Positions 1 to 7,983 of a stretch of 11,795 nucleotides of DNA are shown here, one piece after another. Origin of the DNA: DASUXA01 sp036378155 (lineage in GTDB: Bacteria > Actinomycetota > Actinomycetes > Mycobacteriales > Micromonosporaceae); contig DASUXA010000115.1 in assembly GCA_036378155.1 (NCBI GenBank), positions 1-11,795 of the forward strand, written 5' to 3'. The notes under the pieces were generated by a model. The model made no database searches and was not told the origin of the DNA. It worked only from the letters and a program-made list of their open reading frames with translations. The position numbers were made by a program, and so were the translations under genes. Within the stretch, counting starts at the first letter, position 1, and each line of letters opens with the position of its first letter.

Positions 1-17
1 CGACCCCCTCCGGGTCG
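1..17. terminator. Hairpin downstream of the cysteine hydrolase gene
   Basis: A perfect 6-bp stem (CGACCC at 1-6, GGGTCG at 12-17) with a 5-nt loop lies 17 bases past the stop of the minus-strand hydrolase gene. There is no T-run, which is usual for actinomycete terminators. The window edge may cut off more of the stem, so strength cannot be judged. Confidence 0.4.
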
Positions 18-33
18 CGCCGCCACCCGCGCG

Positions 34-600
34 TCACGCGTCCGAACTCGCGGTGAACTCGACGCTCTTGGTCTCGACCGTCCCGGCGCTCCGCCCCGGC
101 GCGGAGTGGTACTCCCAGTACAGGTTGGTGAACGCGATCACCTGGTCCGGCGGCGGAGCTCCCCACTCCGTCTGGTCCTCGGTGGTGTGCCCGTCGCTGA
201 CCAGGATCGCGTCGTACCCGCGCACGACGGCGCCGTGCAGCGTCGAACGGATGCACGCGTCGGTCTGCGCGCCCGAGATGAACAGTCGCCCGACCTTCAG
301 GTCCGACAGCACGTCTTCCAGGGACGTGTCGTCGAAGGCATCGTTGTAGCTCTTCTCGACGAGCGGCTCGGCGTCGTCCCTGGTCAACTCGGGGATGATC
401 TGCCAGTCGTCGCTGCCCCGCACAAGCTGTTCGTCGTTGTGCTGGACCCAGACGACAGGGACCTGCTCCCGCCGCGCCTTCTCGACCAGGCTCGCGATGT
501 TCGCCACGACCGTGTCGCGCTGGTGGGCCGCCGCGACGTTACCGTTCTGCATGTCGATGACGAGGAGTGCGGTGTTCGGCCGGTTCTCGAGTGTGGTCAT
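34..600 (-). CDS. Isochorismatase-like cysteine hydrolase
   Basis: The 188-aa product matches the isochorismatase-like hydrolase superfamily in length and motif order. These soluble cytoplasmic alpha/beta proteins hydrolyse amide or vinyl-ether bonds with an Asp-Lys-Cys triad. All three residues are visible: Asp16 in LLVIDMQ, Lys83 in VEKSYNDAF and Cys116 in AQTDACIRST. The last segment resembles the nicotinamidase/cysteine-hydrolase branch more than true isochorismatases. The ATG at 600 is preceded by AAAGGA about 6 bases upstream, which fixes the start. It lies 125 bp downstream of the amidohydrolase on the same strand, so co-transcription is plausible and both may act on amide-containing small molecules (inference). 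The substrate cannot be told from sequence, and no isochorismate or siderophore genes are nearby. The gene is intact with typical high-GC codon use. Confidence 0.92.
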   Translation of the reverse strand: MTTLENRPNTALLVIDMQNGNVAAAHQRDTVVANIASLVEKARREQVPVVWVQHNDEQLVRGSDDWQIIPELTRDDAEPLVEKSYNDAFDDTSLEDVLSDLKVGRLFISGAQTDACIRSTLHGAVVRGYDAILVSDGHTTEDQTEWGAPPPDQVIAFTNLYWEYHSAPGRSAGTVETKSVEFTASSDA

Positions 601-679
601 CGTGGTCCTTTACTCACGGCTGGACTCCTGTGTCCACCCACGGTAAACCCATCCATCGACGCGCGTCGGAAACAACCGG

Positions 680-713
680 GTCGGGCCGACGATCGGCGTG
701 ACGACCGCCCGAC
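680..713 (-). terminator. Hairpin between amidohydrolase and cysteine hydrolase genes
   Basis: GTCGGGC (680-686) pairs perfectly with GCCCGAC (707-713) across a 20-nt loop, and part of the loop can form an alternative stem (GCCGA/TCGGC, 685-697). It sits 13 bases past the amidohydrolase stop and about 80 bases before the hydrolase start. It could be a partial terminator or an intercistronic processing site. There is no T-tract, so termination is inferred. Confidence 0.35.
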
Positions 714-725
714 GCGGGACCGCTG

Positions 726-1994
726 TCACCCGGCGGACGGGCGCGCCGGGCACGCGCGCCCGGTGAGTCCCAGGTCGTCGCGGTACACCACGCCGTCCTT
801 CATCACCAGGTGGAGGGTACGCAGTGCCGCGACGTCGCGCGTAGGGTCGTCGCGCAGCGCGATCAAGTCGGCGCGTTTGCCCGGCTCGACGGTACCGATA
901 CGGTCGGCGACGCCGAGCCACTCGGCGGGGCGTACCGTCGCTGCCCGCAGTGCGTCGGCGACCGGCATCCCGGCGTCGACCATGAACTCCAGTTCCCGCA
1001 CTGTCGCCGACGTCTCGTCGTAGGGCGCGTGCGGCGGCAGGTCGGTACCCAACACGACAGGCACCCCGTGGCGCAGCGCGCTTCGCAGGCTCGCCCAGTG
1101 CCCCGGACCGGCGGCCAGCGCGCGCTCCATCATCCAGCCCGGTACCCCGCTGTCGCGGAAGAACTGCTCGCATCGGCTGACCACGATCGTCGGCACGTAC
1201 CACACCCCGCGCGCCGCCATCAGCCTCGTGACGTCGTCGGTCAACTGGTACCCGTGCTCGACGCAGTCCAGGCCCAACTCGACGGCGCGGCGGACCACCT
1301 CGGCAGGTCCGGCGTGGGCGGTCACCTTGCGCCCCCAGTCGTGCGCGACGCGGATCACCGCCGCCATCTCGTCGTCGAGCAACTGCGGCGTGTCGATGTG
1401 CTCGTACTCCCCCGCGATCCCGCCCGATACGCAGACCTTGATCAGGTCGGCGCCGGCGCGCAACTGTTCCCGGGTGAGGCGGCGGAACCCGTCGACCCCG
1501 TCCGCCTCCAACGCGTCGGCGCCCCAGCCGTGCCCGCCGGTACAGCACAGCGCATGCCCGGCGGTGAAGATCCTCGGGCCGTCGACCGCCCCACGGTCGA
1601 TCGCCCGGCGCAGCGCGAAGTCGGCGTACCGCCGCTCCCCCACCAGCCGTACCGTCGTCACCCCGGAGTGCAGGGTGCGTCGGGCGGAATCCGCCATGAG
1701 CAGCACGAGGTCGGCGTCGCCGGCGTTGGTGACCTCGGCACCGACCTGCCCGGGAAGTACCAGCGCCAGATGCACGTGCATGTTGACGAGCCCCGGCATG
1801 ACGTAGCCGCCCGCCATGTCCACCACGGCGCTCCGGTCACGGTCCGCCTCGTCGAGCACGTCGTCGGATCCGCCCACCGCTCGGATCAGTCCGTCGGCGC
1901 CCACCCAGATCCCCTGGTCGGGGCGTACCGCGTCGTCGACGGCGTCGTAGAGCGCGCAGTTGACCAGGACGGTGTCACGGGCGATGTGGACCAT
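726..1994 (-). CDS. Metal-dependent amidohydrolase (imidazolonepropionase / Xaa-Pro dipeptidase-like branch)
   Basis: The 422-aa product has the full amidohydrolase-superfamily metal site on a TIM barrel. The residues are His73 and His75 (NMHVHLAL), a candidate carboxylated Lys186 (LIKVCVSGG), His227 (TAHAGP), His248 (CVEHG) and Asp318 (GTDLPPH). The N- and C-terminal beta-sandwich parts are present, including PGKRADLIAL near residue 371. This layout fits the imidazolonepropionase-like group, which includes prolidase-type carboxypeptidases acting on N-acyl or dipeptide substrates; the exact substrate is not readable. I chose the ATG at 1994 because homologous folds begin near here and because it follows the stop of a 26-codon ORF by 4 bases, implying translational coupling. 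The frame is open upstream to 2057, but those extra 21 residues look non-coding. No signal peptide is seen, so a cytoplasmic location is likely. Confidence 0.9.
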   Translation of the reverse strand: MVHIARDTVLVNCALYDAVDDAVRPDQGIWVGADGLIRAVGGSDDVLDEADRDRSAVVDMAGGYVMPGLVNMHVHLALVLPGQVGAEVTNAGDADLVLLMADSARRTLHSGVTTVRLVGERRYADFALRRAIDRGAVDGPRIFTAGHALCCTGGHGWGADALEADGVDGFRRLTREQLRAGADLIKVCVSGGIAGEYEHIDTPQLLDDEMAAVIRVAHDWGRKVTAHAGPAEVVRRAVELGLDCVEHGYQLTDDVTRLMAARGVWYVPTIVVSRCEQFFRDSGVPGWMMERALAAGPGHWASLRSALRHGVPVVLGTDLPPHAPYDETSATVRELEFMVDAGMPVADALRAATVRPAEWLGVADRIGTVEPGKRADLIALRDDPTRDVAALRTLHLVMKDGVVYRDDLGLTGRACPARPSAG

Positions 1995-1998
1995 GGCG

Positions 1999-2079
1999 TC
2001 AGACCCGGACCGTGATCTCGTGGCGCCCAGGGACGGCCGAGAGTTCGACGAGGTCATCCGCCAGCATCGTCTCGCTCAT
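1999..2079 (-). CDS. 26-aa leader ORF coupled to the amidohydrolase
   Basis: A short ORF starts at ATG 2079 with a good GGAAGAGG ribosome-binding site 5-6 bases upstream. It ends with TGA at 1999-2001, only 4 bases before the amidohydrolase ATG. The peptide starts MSETMLADDLVEL and ends PGRHEITVRV. It is acidic in its first half, basic near the end, and has no Cys. The amidohydrolase itself lacks a strong Shine-Dalgarno sequence, so the ORF may serve to deliver ribosomes. Alternatively the peptide could be a product in its own right, such as a precursor or a small binding partner. I do not recognise a family. The clean start signal and coupling are seen directly; the function is unknown. Confidence 0.5.
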   Translation of the reverse strand: MSETMLADDLVELSAVPGRHEITVRV

Positions 2080-2128
2080 CCGCACCTCTTCCGCGTCATG
2101 GGCGTCGCCGGGATGGGGACGTGTCGGA

Positions 2129-2156
2129 AGGCTATCGATCGGCGACCACCGGGCAA
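2129..2156 (-). promoter_or_regulatory. Candidate promoter for the leader ORF/amidohydrolase operon
   Basis: On the minus strand, TTGCCC (2156-2151) is followed after 16 bases by TAGCCT (2134-2129). This is a TTGnCn / TAnnnT arrangement like actinobacterial housekeeping promoters. Transcription would start near 2122, about 43 bases before the ATG at 2079. The match is partial, so this is a candidate only. Confidence 0.35.
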
Positions 2157-2344
2157 CGGTCAGGTGGGACGCCCGGATCGAAGGCGGTCGCCATGGCGGA
2201 CCTCGATCACGGGCAGCGCGGGCGAATCGGCGTCCGGTACGATCCGGCGCACAGCTCGGGCGAGTCCGCACCATCGTCTATGCCGGTGGTATCCGGGACG
2301 CAGCCTGTGCCACGGGGATGTGCTGTGCCGACGGGGGAACGGTC

Positions 2345-2674
2345 ATGACGGACGACGGGCCGGACAACTGGCGTAGCACCCGATCGGGCATAGCCAAGGT
2401 AATCATCCTCTTCGACCTGCTGTTCTGGGTCGGTCCGGTGTCGGTGGTGTACCGGATGGCGACCGGCGCCCGGTCCGAACTCACCGGGGACCACCTGCTG
2501 CTGGCCGCGTGGGCGCTGGCCTTGCCGTTGTTGGTGGCCTCGTTCGTCTTCGCGCTGCGGGTGTTCACCGCCGACGGCAAAGCACAGGGCTGGCGCGCCG
2601 CCGGGTGGGCTTCGGGCCTGTTCGTCGGCGGTGCGCTGCTGATCGGCGTGGCGTCCGCAGTCGCCGGCAACTGA
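2345..2674 (+). CDS. Small three-helix integral membrane protein, function unknown
   Basis: The 109-aa product has a short polar N-terminus (MTDDGPDNW) and three predicted membrane helices at about residues 17-36, 51-73 and 86-107. The loops are charged (RMATGARSELTGDH and TADGKAQGWR). I do not recognise a named family. The ATG at 2345 has a weak GGGGGAA upstream. The frame is open further upstream, but that part has no hydrophobic pattern and poor codon bias. It sits 41 bases before a pair of ESX-type substrate genes on the same strand, so it may belong to their operon. A link to secretion is an inference from position only. High G/C at third positions supports real coding. Confidence 0.75.
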   Translation: MTDDGPDNWRSTRSGIAKVIILFDLLFWVGPVSVVYRMATGARSELTGDHLLLAAWALALPLLVASFVFALRVFTADGKAQGWRAAGWASGLFVGGALLIGVASAVAGN

Positions 2675-2679
2675 CAAAG

Positions 2680-2703
2680 CACTCGCTATGAATCACTCGC
2701 TAT
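2680..2703 (+). repeat. Short direct repeat in the gap before the EspC-like gene
   Basis: The 10-base word CACTCGCTAT occurs at 2680-2689 and again at 2694-2703, a 14-base period. It lies between the membrane-protein stop and the GGGGG ribosome-binding site of the next gene. It could be a small regulator site or a replication-slippage product. Confidence 0.5.
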
Positions 2704-2715
2704 ACGGGGGTATGT

Positions 2716-3051
2716 GTGAGTTTCCGCGTAGATCCGAACGCGATCCGGTCCTATGCCGCCCAGTTCACCGGACATGCCGACGACGCCCGGGCGATGCACG
2801 ACTACGTCGCGCGGTACAGCAGTTTCAGCTGGCACGATCAGGGCCTGATCAACAAGATGCAGCCGGCGCACGAACGGTTCGCCACCGAACTGGTCAAGGC
2901 GCTCAGTCATCTGCAGGACCTGCTCACCCAGTCGAGGACGCAGTTGCAGCGTGTTGCCGCCTTCTACGACCACACTGAGCGGACCGGTGCCGCCCGCCTC
3001 GACGACAGCTATCCGCCGGTGCCGCGCCCGTCGCTCGCGGACACGATGTAG
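2716..3051 (+). CDS. EspC-like type VII secretion target (YxxxE partner)
   Basis: The 111-aa product is almost entirely helical, with two long helices separated near residues 36-45, where SWHDQG supplies the turn. This size and pattern match small ESX-secreted or ESX-associated proteins of the WXG100/EspC type. The end of the second helix carries Y84-D-H-T-E88, which fits the general YxxxD/E type VII secretion signal, followed by a proline-containing tail. I used the GTG at 2716, since GGGGG lies a few bases upstream and the protein begins SFRVDPNAI, typical of this family. The next gene begins 15 bases after the stop and supplies a WxG turn, so the two products probably form a secreted heterodimer. 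No ESX machinery genes (EccB/C/D/E, MycP) are visible, so the export system must be elsewhere. Confidence 0.78.
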   Translation: MSFRVDPNAIRSYAAQFTGHADDARAMHDYVARYSSFSWHDQGLINKMQPAHERFATELVKALSHLQDLLTQSRTQLQRVAAFYDHTERTGAARLDDSYPPVPRPSLADTM

Positions 3052-3065
3052 GCGGGAGACCGGAC

Positions 3066-3788
3066 ATGGAGCAACCGACTCGACACCTGGTGCCCCCACA
3101 GCCCGCCGACCCGAGCATCAGCGGCGGATACGCCGATCCCTTCGACTTCTTCTCCATCCTGTCGCCCACCGACTGGATCGCGAACTTCCTGATCGAAATC
3201 ACCGGCTGGGATCCGCTGGGCTGGATCTGCAGCAGTTTCATGGGCGACTGGCAGGCGTTCGCCTCCTGCGGCATCGCGTACGCCAACCTCGCGCGGGCCT
3301 GCCAGGACCTGGGCGTCAACATCCAGGAAGGTGAGCTGCGACTGGAGGCGTCATGGGAGGGCAACGCCGCCGACGCGGCGCGCGCCTACTTCTCCGACCT
3401 CGCCGCGAAGGTGAGCGGAATGCAGATCGCCCTGGACGACGCGGCTCAGGAGTACGAGAAAGCGGCCCGCGGCGCGTGGCTGGCGGCGAACCAGGTCAAG
3501 AATCTCCTTGAATCGATCATCGACTCGGCGGTGATCGCCGCCGGATGTACAGCTGCCGGGACGGCATTGATCGAGACCGGTGCCGGCGCGGTGGTCGGCT
3601 ACGGTCTGGCGGCGTTGGAGGTCGCCCGGATCACCGAGATGATCGCCCGAGCCGGACAGATCATCCAGACCGCCGGCATGGTCATCGAGGGTGTCGCCGG
3701 CACACTCGTGAACCTCGCCAACCAAGGCGGCTCGCTGGCGCGTTATCCGCTGCCCGCAGCCGCCTACCACCACCCTGCTCTGTCATGA
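3066..3788 (+). CDS. WXG100-like type VII secretion substrate with hydrophobic C-terminal domain
   Basis: The 240-aa product contains a WXG100-type hairpin at about residues 68-150. The turn is SWEGNAAD (Trp97-Glu98-Gly99) and helices lie on both sides. Before it is a Pro- and Trp-rich segment (residues 20-65). After it comes a long hydrophobic, Ala/Gly-rich stretch (about 152-215) resembling membrane-active helices of larger ESX substrates. The ATG at 3066 follows GGGAGA by 6-7 bases. The gene is 14 bases downstream of the EspC-like partner and is likely co-translated with it. Residues 1-65 and the C-terminal part are not of known function to me; a pore-like or toxin-like role is possible but unproven. 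The stop overlaps an ATG (ATGA at 3785-3788) that opens a further frame, discussed under findings. Confidence 0.78.
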   Translation: MEQPTRHLVPPQPADPSISGGYADPFDFFSILSPTDWIANFLIEITGWDPLGWICSSFMGDWQAFASCGIAYANLARACQDLGVNIQEGELRLEASWEGNAADAARAYFSDLAAKVSGMQIALDDAAQEYEKAARGAWLAANQVKNLLESIIDSAVIAAGCTAAGTALIETGAGAVVGYGLAALEVARITEMIARAGQIIQTAGMVIEGVAGTLVNLANQGGSLARYPLPAAAYHHPALS

Positions 3789-3801
3789 CCACGCTGGGGC
3801 T

Positions 3802-3819
3802 GCCCGGCGACGACCGGGC
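3802..3819. terminator. Hairpin between convergent ESX-substrate and MFS genes
   Basis: GCCCGG (3802-3807) and CCGGGC (3814-3819) form a perfect 6-bp stem with a 6-nt loop. It lies in the 76-base gap between two converging genes and could serve both directions. No T-run is present. Confidence 0.45.
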
Positions 3820-3864
3820 CACGGACGAGGTTCGGGTGAGCAGATCCGGAGCGAGGAACGGTGA

Positions 3865-5085
3865 CTACGTGCCACCTGCCGGTCGGGTCGCCGCCGCGGA
3901 CGGTACCCGACCGGTGCGCACCCGCACGGAGACCACCGCAGCCAGCAGCGCCGCGGCGGCGGCCAGCAGGAACGTCGCGCGCGCCGGTCCGGTACCGGCC
4001 CCGATAAACCGGCCCGCCGCGCTGGTACCGAGTCCGTAGCAGGACCACATCACCGTGGTCATCCAGGCGAACGCCTCGGTGCGCTGCTCCGGCGGCGCCG
4101 CCTCGCCGAGGACGAGTTGCACCAGGGTGTCGCGGGGACCACCGACCATCCCGGCCGCGAGCAGAGCCGCGCCCAGCACGGGCAGGTCGGACGCGTACCC
4201 GGCGCCCACCATGAGCACGCCGCCGGCGGCGTAGAGGACGGCGAGTTGGCGGCTGGCGTCGGCACGCCGGCGGCGCGCGCCGTACACCAGGCCGGAGACC
4301 ACCACGCCCACCGACATCACGGCGATCAGCAGCCCGGCGGCGCTCGGGTGGTGACGAGCGGTCGCGGTCGCGGTGATCGCGACGATCAGCGAGCCGTACG
4401 AGAAGGAGTCGAACGCGACGACGGCGAGCAGGCGGCGCACGCCGCTGTCGGACAGCGGGCCGAGGACGCGGCTTCCCGCCCTGCCCGGGGTCACGCCGGA
4501 CCGTCCCTTGACCGCGGGCGTCTGCGACAGGATCAGCACGCCCGCCGTGATACCGACCCCGGCGACCAGGACGACCAGGACCGCCGGCACGACGGTGACC
4601 AGGACCGCGACCAGCAGCGGGCCGCCGATCAGGGCCGCTTCGTTCGTCACCGCGTCCAGGGCGTACGCGGTGTGTACCTGCTCCGACGGAACCACCGCCG
4701 ACCAGGTGCCCCGGATGACCGACCCGGCCGGCGGCGTGCTTGCGCCCAGCAGTACCGCGCACCCGACCAGTACCGGCCCCGGTGCGCGCAGCACCAGCGC
4801 GGTGAGCAGGACGGCGTACGCCGCGACGTGTACCGCGAGGCATCCGAGCAGCACCGGGCGCGGGCGGACCCGGTCGACGAGCCGTCCGGCCACCGGTACG
4901 GCGAACGCCAACGCGAACGCGTACCCCGCGAGCACCGCCCCGCCCAGCGCATACGACCCGTACCCCGCCCGTACCGCGAGCAGCAGGCTCAGGCTGAGCA
5001 CAGGGGTGACCAACCGGCTGGTCAGCGCCGCCGCGACCAGCCAGCGGACGCTGGGATGGGACAGCAGGACCCGGTACGCCTTCAT
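3865..5085 (-). CDS. Major facilitator superfamily transporter (probable drug/metabolite exporter)
   Basis: The 406-aa product has about twelve hydrophobic helices and the size of an MFS drug:proton antiporter. After TM2 the loop GRLVDRVRPRP matches the conserved MFS motif A region (G-x-x-x-D-R-x-x-R-R) in position and charge. A long central loop near residues 190-215 (PAVKGRSGVTPGRAGS) divides two six-helix halves. I took the ATG at 5085 (protein begins MKAYRVLLSHPSVRW) because the hydrophobic pattern starts at once and the upstream open frame runs antisense through metK. The ribosome-binding site is weak (GGACGCGG). It is divergent from metK across 186 bases. In a natural-product setting it would export the product or a precursor; this is inferred. 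The substrate is unknown. Confidence 0.88.
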   Translation of the reverse strand: MKAYRVLLSHPSVRWLVAAALTSRLVTPVLSLSLLLAVRAGYGSYALGGAVLAGYAFALAFAVPVAGRLVDRVRPRPVLLGCLAVHVAAYAVLLTALVLRAPGPVLVGCAVLLGASTPPAGSVIRGTWSAVVPSEQVHTAYALDAVTNEAALIGGPLLVAVLVTVVPAVLVVLVAGVGITAGVLILSQTPAVKGRSGVTPGRAGSRVLGPLSDSGVRRLLAVVAFDSFSYGSLIVAITATATARHHPSAAGLLIAVMSVGVVVSGLVYGARRRRADASRQLAVLYAAGGVLMVGAGYASDLPVLGAALLAAGMVGGPRDTLVQLVLGEAAPPEQRTEAFAWMTTVMWSCYGLGTSAAGRFIGAGTGPARATFLLAAAAALLAAVVSVRVRTGRVPSAAATRPAGGT

Positions 5086-5271
5086 CCGCGTCCGCGCCCT
5101 GTGCCCATGAACCGAGAAGGTACCGCGTCGGGGGCTGGGCCGCGGGGCGCTCGCGATCGCACCGCCCGCGCGCAGCGCTCGATGCCGCTCGTACGCCGGT
5201 CCATAAGGGATCCACCGCCGCTCTAGCGACGCGGGCGATCGTTCACGCCGAGACGACAGCGAGGAGAAGGC

Positions 5272-6459
<1,188 letters not shown>

Positions 6460-6774
6460 CGGCGGTCCGCGTCGTCCTCGACCGCTCCATCGCCGCGACC
6501 TGTCGGGCCGTACGCCGAGCACATGAGCCTGCTCGGTGTGCGGCCCGAACTGGTCGGCACGGTGCGCCCGGACGTCAGCGACGATCCCGAGTCGCCGGAG
6601 CGACTCGGGATCGAGCGGCTCGCGTCGTCGTCGGGTCCGTGCCCTCGGCGCGACGGTGTGCGGTGGGCTGTTCGTTCGGCTGCGGTACGGGAACGGGACC
6701 TGTGGCTGCCGCCGGTGGCGCGTCACGTGTCGCCGGACCGGTCGCGCGTCACGTGTTGCCGGACCGGTCGCGCG
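6460..6774. other. 315-base gap between convergent metK and glycosyltransferase genes
   Basis: This stretch holds the strong hairpin at 6582-6613 and the tandem repeat at 6721-6779. A plus-strand frame beginning at ATG 6523 is open, but its product is Arg/Ser/Gly-rich without family features and runs antisense into the glycosyltransferase. I see no supported gene. Confidence 0.6.
6582..6613. terminator. Perfect 13-bp bidirectional hairpin
   Basis: CGATCCCGAGTCG (6582-6594) pairs base for base with CGACTCGGGATCG (6601-6613) across a 6-nt CCGGAG loop. It lies 122 bases past the metK stop and 161 bases past the glycosyltransferase stop, which fits a shared terminator for converging genes. No T-tract follows, as is common in actinomycetes. 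Confidence 0.8.
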
Positions 6775-6779
6775 TCACG
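6721..6779. repeat. 26-bp tandem repeat abutting the glycosyltransferase stop codon
   Basis: A 26-base unit runs 6721-6746 and repeats at 6747-6772 with one difference (TGTCGCC versus TGTTGCC). A third partial copy (CGTCACG) begins at 6773 and contains the glycosyltransferase stop (TGA on the minus strand at 6775-6777). Each full unit contains CACGTG and CCGGACCGG. The bases just before (6712-6720) also resemble the unit end, suggesting a decayed earlier copy. Confidence 0.85.
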
Positions 6780-7983
6780 CCACGGGTCGGGCGGCGGCGA
6801 CGAGCGCCGGCAGCTCGGCGGCGATCTGCGCCGGAGACCGTTGGGCCAGCATCTCCTTGCGTACGCCGGCGGCAGCCGCGGAAGCTCCGTTGGACAGCAC
6901 CTCGGCCGCCTCGGCCCGGATCCGGTCGACGCTCAACTCGTCGTAGCGCAGGACCCGCCCGGCGCCGCGCGCGACCACTCGGGCCGCGTGACCGGCGTGG
7001 TCCGGCAGCTGCGGTACCAGCAGCAGCGGCACCCCGGCGTGCAGCGCGGTCAGCACGGTGCCCGCGCCGCCGTGGGCGACGACCAGGTCGCACTCGCCGA
7101 CCACGTGTTCGAGCGGCGCGTCGGTCAGTACGGTGACGTCCGCCGGTAGCGTGCCGAGCAGCGACCGCTGACCGGCGGAGATCGCGACCAGCACGTCGGC
7201 GTCGGCTGCCAGCGCCGAGGCGACTTCGGTGACCGGGAACCGTTCGGGCGCCACCCGACCGATGGTGTGCCCCCAGGTGACCAGGATCCGCGGTCGGGGA
7301 CCACGGTCGGGCAGCGCGGGCGGCAGCGCCCCGGGACCGTTGAACGGGACGTACCGGGTGCCGACCCGGTTCGGCACGTCGGGCAGCTGCAACGACTCGG
7401 GCCACGGATCGAGGGTGAGGGCGCCGAACGGGTCGAACGACGTCACGCCGTGCCGGTGCGCGAGCGGTACCAGCATCTCGGACAGCGCGCTGCCGGCCCG
7501 CTGCATGAGGTCGGTGCCGTACAGGTGGCGGATCGCCGGTACCCCCGCCGCGGCTGCCACCACCGGTCCCGCCATCGCAGTCGGGTCGTACACCACCACG
7601 TCGGGATGCCACGCCTTGGTCAGGTCCATCAGACCGTCGACCATGGACACCGCGTTGGCGAGGACCATCGCGAGCGCGCGCGGCCCACCACCGGTACGCG
7701 GCGCCGCGCCGCCCAGTGCCGGGGCTTCGCCGGTTCGTGCGGCGCCGGAGGGTGCGCTGCCGGCGGCTGAGCCGGCCGGCAGTACGTAGCCGCGGACCAT
7801 GCCGACCGCGTCCACGTCGGAGCCGACCTCTGCTGCGGGCAACGCGGTCGCCTCGATGGCGTCGCGCAGCGCCGGCTGACTGGCCACCAGTACGTCGTGG
7901 CCGGCGGCGCGGCACGCCCAGGCGAGCGGCACCATCGCGTACAGGTGCGAGGGCCAGGCCCAGGTGGTGAAGAGCAGCCGCAT
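6775..7983 (-). CDS. GT1-family glycosyltransferase (macrolide/deoxysugar type)
   Basis: The 402-aa product has the two-domain GT-B fold of antibiotic glycosyltransferases, which move a sugar from a nucleotide donor to a small-molecule acceptor. It begins MRLLFTTWAWPSHLYAM, with His13 in the place of the catalytic base. The C-terminal half has the donor-binding signature CDLVVAHGGAGTVLTALHAGVPLL (split here as CDLVVAHGGAGT and VLTALHAGVPLL, near 298-320). The usual later D-Q pair that contacts a glucose-type donor reads LPDHAGHAARV here, so a deoxysugar or other donor is likely (inference). Residues 70-101 form an Ala/Gly/Ser-rich low-complexity insert. I chose ATG 7983, 10 bases after GAAGGAG, rather than GTG 7992, which sits too close. 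No sugar-biosynthesis genes are in the window. It lies 134 bases downstream of the MarR gene on the same strand and may be controlled with it; that gap holds a doubled GCTACGGCCG (8091-8110). Confidence 0.92.
   Translation of the reverse strand: MRLLFTTWAWPSHLYAMVPLAWACRAAGHDVLVASQPALRDAIEATALPAAEVGSDVDAVGMVRGYVLPAGSAAGSAPSGAARTGEAPALGGAAPRTGGGPRALAMVLANAVSMVDGLMDLTKAWHPDVVVYDPTAMAGPVVAAAAGVPAIRHLYGTDLMQRAGSALSEMLVPLAHRHGVTSFDPFGALTLDPWPESLQLPDVPNRVGTRYVPFNGPGALPPALPDRGPRPRILVTWGHTIGRVAPERFPVTEVASALAADADVLVAISAGQRSLLGTLPADVTVLTDAPLEHVVGECDLVVAHGGAGTVLTALHAGVPLLLVPQLPDHAGHAARVVARGAGRVLRYDELSVDRIRAEAAEVLSNGASAAAAGVRKEMLAQRSPAQIAAELPALVAAARPVA

Noticed and set aside
810..2015. Plus-strand 401-codon frame opposite the amidohydrolase
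   Set aside because: Shadow frame; the opposite strand carries the complete metal-binding motif set.
3764..5215. Minus-strand 483-codon frame overlapping the transporter
   Set aside because: Arg/Gly/Pro-rich shadow of the transporter in another frame, with no hydrophobic pattern.
5086..5271. SAM riboswitch upstream of metK
   Set aside because: I looked for conserved SAM-riboswitch cores and multi-helix structure and saw none; a covariance-model search would settle it.
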